DNA of 5,323 nt from Saprospiraceae bacterium (lineage in GTDB: Bacteria > Bacteroidota > Bacteroidia > Chitinophagales > Saprospiraceae), in assembly GCA_020850025.1 (NCBI GenBank), contig JADZFI010000313.1, forward strand, positions 1 to 5,323, read 5' to 3'. Numbering within the stretch: position 1 is the stretch's first letter; each line of letters begins with the position of its first letter. Under the pieces are notes generated by a model. That model was given only the letters and a program-made list of their open reading frames with translations, was not told where the DNA came from and ran no database searches. Position numbers and translations under genes: made by a program. This document shows positions 1 to 4,170 of this stretch, one piece after another.

Positions 1-271
1 TATCAGAAGGTAGAAGATCCGGGGTGGGTGGGTGCTTGGAAGGGTCGGAAGCCAGATGCGCGCCGAGGGTGAACAACCGGTGCTGGGTATGGGCCAGCAT
101 GTCTCTGGCAGGTTGGTCAGTAATCAGATCCCTAAGCCATCCGATGAAAGAGTTGAGTTCGTCTACCGTTCCATAAGCATCTACTCTCAGATGACTCTTG
201 GGCACTCTTTTGCCGCCAAAAAGTGCGGTTTCTCCCTTATCTCCGGTTTTAGTGTAAATTTTAAATGCCAT
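1..271 (-). CDS. pduO: PduO-type cob(I)alamin adenosyltransferase, N-terminal 90 residues (cut by left edge)
   Basis: This enzyme family transfers the 5'-deoxyadenosyl group of ATP to cob(I)alamin, making adenosylcobalamin in the cytoplasm, for example for methylmalonyl-CoA mutase. Translating the minus strand from the ATG at 269-271 gives MAFKIYTKTGDKGETALFGG and onwards. Residues 6-13 (YTKTGDKG) are the family's N-terminal ATP phosphate-binding segment, FGGKRV follows at 18-23, and RVDAYGTVDELNS at 29-41 is the second family signature. Residues 63-76 fit the conserved helix ending in LG.HLASDP. The family is usually about 185-200 aa, so roughly half the gene lies beyond the left edge. There is no signal peptide, as expected for a cytosolic enzyme. 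It sits 29 nt downstream of the cpeT-like gene on the same strand, with no terminator between, so it is probably the third gene of that transcript. No convincing Shine-Dalgarno sequence is visible. The family call is firm from these motifs; the precise physiological pathway is inferred. Confidence 0.93.
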   Translation of the reverse strand, partial: MAFKIYTKTGDKGETALFGGKRVPKSHLRVDAYGTVDELNSFIGWLRDLITDQPARDMLAHTQHRLFTLGAHLASDPSKHPPTPDLLPSD

Positions 272-300
272 GTGGAATATGTTGGGAAGGCCGAATGAAA

Positions 301-936
301 TCAGCGTTTTAAAAATTCATATCCGCCTTTAGTGGCGCCCCAAACCTGTTCGCCGTTTTCATTAAAGCCCTGATCCCAGCTGAGCAGCATTTTATCGGTT
401 ATGGTGACAGTAGAGGTCGCATATTTTGCACCTCTAAGGTTGCTTTCGCAGCCGTCGCCTTTGGTTGATCCGGTAAAGGAACCATTTTTTTGCCTTTCAA
501 GGAAAACCGTACAACCCTCCCGCAAGGAAAGATCCGACGGCTTCAGGGCATCAAATACCTCAGGAGTGTGGTATTTGCCAGCCCACTTTGCCTGATCGGG
601 AAGCGTGTAGACAATGCTTTTAAAGCCTTTGCGACCATCTCTTTCCACCTTGTAAATCCGTTGCCGGTATGGCTTGGACTCTGCTGTGGCAGTGGCCTGT
701 TCTACATATAACCAGTGGTTTCCTGCATCGGAGGTCCAAATTGGCCTTATGTGAAGTCGAATGTCAAAAAAAGCAGAATCTTTCTTGCTTTGCTCCAGAC
801 TGCTGAAATCGCCCACCATATATTGAACCAGCATAGCCAGATCCTTGTCGGCCGATTTGGCCGACAAGGATCTGCTGCAATGCCAACTCAAGGTACTGGC
901 AACGGCAAGAAAAGCAAAGGGGATGAGTCTTGTCAT
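301..936 (-). CDS. Secreted CpeT/CpcT-family protein (chromophore lyase-like fold)
   Basis: A 211-aa protein matching the CpeT/CpcT family from memory of its conserved blocks: LVQYMVGDFSSLEQS (36-50), the PIW...W.YVEQA stretch (65-81), PYRQRIY (89-95), the GC pair (141-142), SWDQGF (186-191) and VWGATKGGYEF (198-208). In cyanobacteria the family attaches phycobilins to phycobiliproteins and forms a lipocalin-like beta barrel. Bacteroidota lack phycobiliproteins, so the ligand or substrate here is unknown and bilin lyase activity should not be assumed. Residues 1-20 form a hydrophobic signal sequence. Cleavage may follow SLSA (about residue 26); Cys20 is a poor lipobox match (SWHC), so lipoprotein status is unclear. 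The domain starts at about residue 33. A start at Met35 would retain nearly all the domain but drop the signal, and the upstream Met is preferred because the signal is good. The ATG lies 2 nt after the stop of the preceding gene, so translational coupling is likely. A perfect 16-bp inverted repeat covers codons 21-33. Confidence 0.88.
   Translation of the reverse strand: MTRLIPFAFLAVASTLSWHCSRSLSAKSADKDLAMLVQYMVGDFSSLEQSKKDSAFFDIRLHIRPIWTSDAGNHWLYVEQATATAESKPYRQRIYKVERDGRKGFKSIVYTLPDQAKWAGKYHTPEVFDALKPSDLSLREGCTVFLERQKNGSFTGSTKGDGCESNLRGAKYATSTVTITDKMLLSWDQGFNENGEQVWGATKGGYEFLKR
838..874 (-). repeat. Perfect 16-bp inverted repeat inside the cpeT-like gene
   Basis: Arms 838-853 and 859-874 are exact reverse complements (CAGATCCTTGTCGGCC on the plus strand), separated by the 5-nt loop GATTT. 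No T-tract follows on either strand, so it does not look like an intrinsic terminator. It is coding: it spans codons 21-33, the linker between signal peptide and the CpeT domain, and gives the residues SRSLSAKSADKDL. In mRNA it would form a very stable GC-rich hairpin about 60 nt after the start codon. Confidence 0.9.
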
Positions 937-938
937 GG

Positions 939-1496
939 TTATTGCTTACCTGTGTCGGTACCAGATGCTGCTGGCGCAGATTCGGCACTATTGGGCTTTT
1001 TAGCCTGGCCTGGTTTTGAGGTGGAAAGTCCTCCTTCCTGCATGCAGGAAGAGCATCTTACCAGCTCGCCGTTCAATGCTTTCCAGGTCAGCGGCGCCCA
1101 TTCCATTAATGGCTTCTGCAGAGCCTCCTTTTTGGTCCTGCCTTGAGCCAGCGTAAAGCGCTCAAGTAGAAGAGTCTTCAGCTTTGGCTTCAAGGTGCTG
1201 ATAACTGCACCATACGCATCATCAGGTACGAAGGGAATAATTTCGATACAGGTAGTAGCGTGTTGCAGCGCTTCGGTTCCATCTACGATACTACTGAATT
1301 CAAGGAAGTCCAGGATGGATTTTTTATCCCCGCTTTTGGCCTTGTTTAACACATCCATGTACTTGAAGTTTGCCCACTCAGCTGTTTTTAGTACTGATGG
1401 AAACACTTGGATTTCCTCGTTCTTGGGCGCCTGAGCTTGAGCCAGGAACGGTGCAAATGTTAAAAGACAAAGGAAGGTACGGATCAAACTTTTCAT
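939..1496 (-). CDS. Small secreted protein of unknown family (185 aa)
   Basis: I do not recognise a family. Residues 1-21 (MKSLIRTFLCLLTFAPFLAQA) are a clear Sec signal peptide with an AQA-type cleavage site, so the protein is exported to the periplasm or beyond. The mature part is mostly helical in character: 35-70 contains WANFKYMDVLNKAKSGDKKSI, and 97-133 is rich in Leu and Lys. Cys83 stands alone, and Cys148 and Cys151 form a CSSC (CxxC) pair that could be a disulfide or metal site. From about 154 to 185 the tail is low complexity, rich in Ser, Ala, Pro, Gly and Lys, and probably disordered. The gene is the first of the cluster, ends 2 nt before the cpeT-like start, and has a TAnnTTTG-type box about 22 nt upstream of its ATG. 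The tight spacing suggests it works with the secreted CpeT-like protein, but that is only inference from context. The clean signal peptide supports this start. Confidence 0.8.
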   Translation of the reverse strand: MKSLIRTFLCLLTFAPFLAQAQAPKNEEIQVFPSVLKTAEWANFKYMDVLNKAKSGDKKSILDFLEFSSIVDGTEALQHATTCIEIIPFVPDDAYGAVISTLKPKLKTLLLERFTLAQGRTKKEALQKPLMEWAPLTWKALNGELVRCSSCMQEGGLSTSKPGQAKKPNSAESAPAASGTDTGKQ

Positions 1497-1517
1497 GTTA
1501 GGTCAATTTATGAAAGG

Positions 1518-1525
1518 CAAAGATA
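1518..1525 (-). promoter_or_regulatory. Candidate -7 box for the secreted protein/cpeT-like/pduO cluster
   Basis: The minus strand reads TATCTTTG, matching the Bacteroidota housekeeping -7 consensus TAnnTTTG. Transcription would start about 7 nt downstream, giving a leader of about 15 nt before the ATG at 1494-1496. No TTTG or TTG was found at the expected -33 distance, so the call rests on the -7 box and its position alone. Confidence 0.4.
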
Positions 1526-1593
1526 AGGTGAGTGGATGGCTAATTCTGTTTATCGAATGGTTAATCCATAGCCAACAAAGTTGATGAGAACTA

Positions 1594-1605
1594 TTACCGC
1601 GGTAA
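1594..1605. promoter_or_regulatory. 12-bp perfect palindrome in the divergent intergenic region
   Basis: TTACCGCGGTAA is self-complementary over 12 bp, in the 242-nt region between the two divergent transcription units. It lies about 47 nt upstream of the yebC candidate -7 box and about 70 nt upstream of the opposite one. It could be an operator for a dimeric regulator. One such palindrome in a region this size is only mildly unlikely by chance, so this is weak. Confidence 0.2.
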
Positions 1606-1651
1606 AGGATTTCTTTTTAGTGGAAATGCCTTAATTTGTCGCACAAATAAC

Positions 1652-1659
1652 TAATTTTG
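1652..1659 (+). promoter_or_regulatory. Candidate -7 box for yebC
   Basis: TAATTTTG matches the Bacteroidota consensus TAnnTTTG exactly. A start about 7 nt downstream would give a leader of roughly 70 nt before the yebC ATG. A TTTG at 1635-1638 is only 13 nt upstream of the box, shorter than the usual -33 spacing, so no proper -33 element is claimed. No folded leader element was recognised in the AT-rich stretch up to the ATG. Confidence 0.4.
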
Positions 1660-1738
1660 CGCCGCTTTTAGCTGTCTGATGCCGCGATGTCATTGGGCAG
1701 TTCCTTTTACAAACCACTGATAAAATTTTATACCTTTT

Positions 1739-2455
1739 ATGGGACGCGCGTTTGAATTCCGCAAAGAAAGAAAAATGAAGCGCTGGGCCGGCATGGCTAA
1801 AACCTTCACCCGCATTGGTCGGGAGATTGCGCTGGCAGTTAAGTCTGGTGGGACCAATCCTGAATACAATTCAAGGCTCAGGGTGGCCATCCAGAATGCC
1901 AAATCTGCCAACATGCCCAAGGCCAATGTGGAGAGTGCCATCAAAAAAGCCGCAGGCAAGGAAGCTGATAACTACCAGGAAGTACTCTATGAAGGCAAAG
2001 GCCCTCATGGTATTGCTATCATAGTGGAAACCGCTACCGATAATCCTACCCGTACAGTTGCCAATGTGCGTATGTATTTCGACCGCTGTGGCGGTGCATT
2101 GGGAACCTCCGGAAGCGTAGGCTTTTTATTTGATCGCAAAGGGGTTTTCAAAGCCAAATCCGAAGGTCACGATTGGGACGAGCTGGAGCTTGAACTGATT
2201 GATGCCGGCCTGGAGGAGTTGAAGCGTGAGGAGGACGAAGTGGTCCTGACCTGCGGATTCACCGACTTCGGCTCCCTGCAAAAAGCGCTCGAAGACCGCA
2301 ATATTGAAACAACCAGCGCCGCACTCGAATACATTCCCAATACCACCAAAAAGCTTGAAGATTCTGAGGTGGAAGCGGTGGTAAAACTCATTGATCGCCT
2401 GGAAGAAGACGATGATGTGTTGAACGTGTACACCACCATGGATATGTCGGAGTAA
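1739..2455 (+). CDS. yebC: YebC/PmpR/TACO1-family protein
   Basis: A full-length 238-aa YebC-family protein. The family was long annotated as a probable transcriptional regulator. The mitochondrial relative TACO1 and recent bacterial work tie it to translation, notably through difficult proline-rich stretches, so the translation role is the better reading, though untested here. It acts in the cytoplasm. Visible family blocks: the basic N-terminus MGRAFEFRKERKMKRWAGMA with KTFTRIGREI (21-30); SRLRVAIQNAKSANMPKANVE (45-65), of the YebC core; YEGKGPHGIAI (84-94); TDNPTRTVANVR (100-111); and CGGALGTSGSVGFLF (117-131), the family signature. The C-terminal part ends with ALEYIPNTT (195-203) and the acidic LEEDDDVLNVYT (221-232). 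The start is fixed by the conserved N-terminus. The MGRAF opening replaces the AGHSKW of E. coli YebC, as is common in Bacteroidota. It is transcribed alone, divergent from the left cluster and convergent with the gene to the right. Confidence 0.96.
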   Translation: MGRAFEFRKERKMKRWAGMAKTFTRIGREIALAVKSGGTNPEYNSRLRVAIQNAKSANMPKANVESAIKKAAGKEADNYQEVLYEGKGPHGIAIIVETATDNPTRTVANVRMYFDRCGGALGTSGSVGFLFDRKGVFKAKSEGHDWDELELELIDAGLEELKREEDEVVLTCGFTDFGSLQKALEDRNIETTSAALEYIPNTTKKLEDSEVEAVVKLIDRLEEDDDVLNVYTTMDMSE

Positions 2456-2517
2456 TGGGGGGAATGGGGTTAATGTGGGGAATGTGGTGGAATGTGATAA
2501 ATGTGGGGAATAGAATA
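2454..2517 (+). repeat. Degenerate 9-nt G-rich tandem repeat starting in the yebC stop codon
   Basis: The tetramer AATG recurs at 2454, 2463, 2472, 2481, 2491 and 2500, with a decayed AATA at 2509, so spacings are 9, 9, 9, 10, 9 and 9. The best unit is AATGTGGGG (exact at 2472 and 2500), with variants AATGGGGGG, AATGGGGTT, AATGTGGTGG and AATGTGATA. The first AA belongs to the TAA stop of yebC. The plus strand carries G-runs at 2457-2462, 2466-2469, 2477-2480 and 2505-2508. Function unknown; it would be in the yebC 3' untranslated region. Confidence 0.75.
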
Positions 2518-2521
2518 TATA

Positions 2522-2559
2522 AGACGTCCGTTTTACCTGTTGGGGTGAAACGGACGTTT
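2522..2559. terminator. Shared hairpin terminator between convergent yebC and the HEAT-like gene
   Basis: Arms 2524-2537 (ACGTCCGTTTTACC) and 2544-2557 pair over 14 bp with one G-U, with a 6-nt loop. The stem can be extended to 2522 and 2559 through a further wobble and an A-T pair. On the plus strand it is followed by TTTCATTT. On the minus strand the following sequence is AT-rich (CTTATATATTCTATT). Neither tail is a pure T-run, but position right at the stop codon of the minus-strand gene and downstream of yebC supports a bidirectional terminator. Confidence 0.75.
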
Positions 2560-3140
2560 CATTTCAGCCTGGACAGTACTTTTTTAGCCCTGCTTTTGAA
2601 TCCGGCGGAACCGTGTTCCAGTTGGTCTTCCAGGATGAGTTGGAGTTCTGGTTTGAGTTCCGGTATCCTGCTGCAGATCCGTTGCAGGATGGACATGGAG
2701 CTACACCGAATGGCAATGGCTTCCCTGGGATCAGCAAGTCGCTGAAAGCAGATGTCGGCCAGGGGTTCATCAAATTTTGCCGGGAAGTCCAGGTGTTCAA
2801 AAACATTGAGGGTGTTCCGGATAATGGCATCATGCAATGGCTGTTGGTTCAGATTTTGGACTAGCCGATCCAGCCAGGGCTGCATAATTTCCGGCGCTTT
2901 TTCTGCCACATATCGCACCGCCCAGGCGCTTCTCTGGGTAAAAATGTATTGATAACCGCGGCCTTTGGGCAAAGGTTGGGATGGCGGATCATTCAGGAAT
3001 ACTTCCATAAGCACTTGCAATCGCTCCGGATCACGGCCAACCCAATGAACAATCCGCATGGTTTGTGCTTTGGTGTGCTCTTCCAGAATTCTGGCTTCCA
3101 GCCAGGTGCGCAGATCATCATCCTTCGTCATCGGCATCAT
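2559..3140 (-). CDS. HEAT-like helical-repeat protein (193 aa)
   Basis: I see no catalytic motif. The sequence is almost wholly amphipathic helices of the HEAT/ARM type: residues 9-49 (ending VGRDPERLQVLMEVFL), 69-98 (QRSAWAVRYVAEKAPEIMQPWLDRLVQNL), 102-117 (IIRNTLNVFEHL), 122-136, 138-159 (ADPREAIAIRCSSMSILQRI) and 163-192. Phrases such as QRSAWAVRYVAEKAPEIM and ADPREAIAIRCSSM are typical HEAT helix pairs. Such proteins are usually protein-interaction scaffolds; the partner is unknown. There is no signal peptide, so it is probably cytoplasmic. Start codons at 3140, 3137 and 3131 (MMPM) are all possible. Each overlaps the end of the upstream hydrolase gene by 14-23 nt, which implies translational coupling. 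A proline/glycine insert at 52-62 (PPSQPLPKGRG) interrupts the helices and is encoded by a near-palindrome. The C-terminus is basic (KSRAKKVLSRLK). Confidence 0.78.
   Translation of the reverse strand: MMPMTKDDDLRTWLEARILEEHTKAQTMRIVHWVGRDPERLQVLMEVFLNDPPSQPLPKGRGYQYIFTQRSAWAVRYVAEKAPEIMQPWLDRLVQNLNQQPLHDAIIRNTLNVFEHLDFPAKFDEPLADICFQRLADPREAIAIRCSSMSILQRICSRIPELKPELQLILEDQLEHGSAGFKSRAKKVLSRLK
2954..2977. repeat. Near-palindromic segment encoding PLPKGRG within the HEAT-like gene
   Basis: The segment has AACC/GGTT at its ends and a core CCTTTG-GG-CAAAGG at 2962-2975. On the coding strand it reads as P-L-P-K-G-R-G (residues 56-62), a Pro/Gly break between two helical blocks. From memory, small palindromes giving PLPKGRG-like peptides recur in Bacteroidota genes. 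This one is imperfect, so it may be a decayed in-frame element or simply a loop. Confidence 0.35.
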
Positions 3141-4038
3141 TGGTAGGGCTGTCTGTAATGTAGCTTTCCTGTAGCTCCGACGCGCTTAGCATGAAGTCGG
3201 GGTCCCATTGCCATAATCCCTGCTGGTATTCCCGGGTCATGAGCGCTATGTTTTCCATATGATATTTCCGTTGCAGGCGTGGAAACTTATAGCGCGTCCA
3301 CAGCGACGTTTCATCAAAGGGTACATTGGTGGCGATACTTTCCCTTAGGGCAAACAGGTAAGCCTGGGCCTCGGTTCTCCGCTGCAGCCAGTCGCTGATG
3401 CTCAAAGCCGGTTGTCCGTGGCCGGGGATCAACCGCGTAAACCAGTTGCGATCATGGATTCTGGGCAGTTTTTCGAGGGTTTGCTCATAGTCCACACTGC
3501 TGTGATAGATAAATGGAAATTCACATTCGCACAGATAATCGCCCGCAATGCAAAGCCCAAGCTGCCAGACTATGACCATCATACTATCTGCAGTATGGCC
3601 TGGAGTGAGATAGAACGACATTTTGGTGTTGCCATACCGGTATTGCACGCCATCCCGGAACACCAAAAAATCGCCTTTTGGATACTCGATAGGGTAGGAC
3701 CGTTTGATGTAATACTGCTCGTCAAATTCCAGACACTTCTCCACGGCTCCGGCTTTATCCGGGTGCTCATCCATGGCTTTCGACATGAACACCTTGTCGG
3801 CTCTAAATGCCCTGTAACCAATGATGTGATCGAAATCTGAATGGGTAAAAATCAGGAAAACGTGCTTGTTGCCACGAATTTGCTCCACGTACTGCCTGAT
3901 GTTTTCCACTTCTTCAGGCAACCATGCCGGGTCGAACACCATTACCACATCGTCTGTACAAACCACCGTTGAATTGGTTTGAAAGAGCGCGCTCTGGAAA
4001 ATCGTGACGTTAGGGTCGCGATAAATGATTTGGTGCAT
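3118..4038 (-). CDS. Metallo-beta-lactamase-fold hydrolase with HxDxDH motif (306 aa)
   Basis: A member of the metallo-beta-lactamase superfamily; substrate unknown. Residues 1-60 show the first beta-rich half with VVMVFDPAW (31-39). Metal motif: FTHSDFDHIIG (64-74), giving His66, Asp68, Asp70, His71, where the usual HxHxDH has Asp in place of the second His. Then LTPGHTADS (144-152) with His148, IAGDYL (164-169) with Asp167, and IPGHGQP (204-210) with His207. All other ligand positions are therefore present. Residues 215-306 form a helical C-terminal extension (WLQRRTEAQAYLFALRES), ending in an acidic tail. There is no signal peptide, so it is probably cytoplasmic. Two sub-groups fit about equally from sequence: a general hydrolase of thioesters, lactones or phosphoesters, or a dioxygenase-like member. 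It is first in a two-gene unit with the overlapping HEAT-like gene. A candidate promoter lies 42-76 nt upstream. Confidence 0.88.
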   Translation of the reverse strand: MHQIIYRDPNVTIFQSALFQTNSTVVCTDDVVMVFDPAWLPEEVENIRQYVEQIRGNKHVFLIFTHSDFDHIIGYRAFRADKVFMSKAMDEHPDKAGAVEKCLEFDEQYYIKRSYPIEYPKGDFLVFRDGVQYRYGNTKMSFYLTPGHTADSMMVIVWQLGLCIAGDYLCECEFPFIYHSSVDYEQTLEKLPRIHDRNWFTRLIPGHGQPALSISDWLQRRTEAQAYLFALRESIATNVPFDETSLWTRYKFPRLQRKYHMENIALMTREYQQGLWQWDPDFMLSASELQESYITDSPTNDADDEG

Positions 4039-4079
4039 AATTCGGGAATTTGTTGGCCGGGTGATTTCAGGGCTCAGGG

Positions 4080-4114
4080 CAAATGTAAAAAGAAGGATTA
4101 TGGTATTTTACAAA
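4080..4114 (-). promoter_or_regulatory. Candidate promoter of the MBL-fold hydrolase/HEAT-like gene pair
   Basis: On the minus strand TTTG (4111-4114) and TACATTTG (4080-4087) match the Bacteroidota -33 and -7 elements, with a 23-nt spacer, at the long end of the reported range. Transcription would begin near 4073, leaving a leader of about 35 nt before the ATG at 4036-4038. The -33 TTTG is the end of the T-tract of the upstream terminator. Confidence 0.5.
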
Positions 4115-4145
4115 AAAAGGGCTGCCCAAAAGTATTGGACAGCCC
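4112..4145 (-). terminator. Intrinsic terminator of the T9SS-secreted protein gene
   Basis: Hairpin at 4119-4145: six G-C-rich pairs (GGGCTG/CAGCCC), one C-A mismatch, four more pairs (CCAA/TTGG) and the loop AAGTA. On the minus strand it is followed at once by seven T residues (4118-4112). It begins 25 nt after the stop codon of the T9SS gene, the expected place. The plus strand has a T5 run after the stem but no gene upstream that needs it. Confidence 0.88.
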
Positions 4146-4170
4146 GGTGTTTTTGCCTTAACAGAATAGC

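Noticed and set aside
32..298. Plus-strand frame of 88 codons over the left edge
   Set aside because: It is antisense to the start of the clearly recognisable cobalamin adenosyltransferase and its translation shows no domain character.
272..300. Possible cobalamin riboswitch ahead of pduO
   Set aside because: The gap to the preceding gene is only 29 nt, far too short, and no B12-box-like segment was recognised in it or in the spacer ahead of the cluster.
715..1146. Plus-strand frame of 143 codons
   Set aside because: It lies antisense across the junction of the 185-aa secreted protein and the cpeT-like gene, both with signal peptides and one with family motifs; no family resemblance on the plus strand.
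1720..1731. Palindrome ATAAAATTTTAT just before the yebC start
   Set aside because: Only A and T; expected in the AT-rich leaders of this phylum and not convincing as an operator.
1690..1959. Minus-strand frame of 89 codons opposite the yebC start
   Set aside because: Shadow of yebC, whose N-terminus is conserved; hydrophobic look comes from the complementary codons.
3412..3840. Plus-strand frame of 142 codons
   Set aside because: Antisense to the hydrolase gene, whose metal-binding motifs are intact on the other strand.
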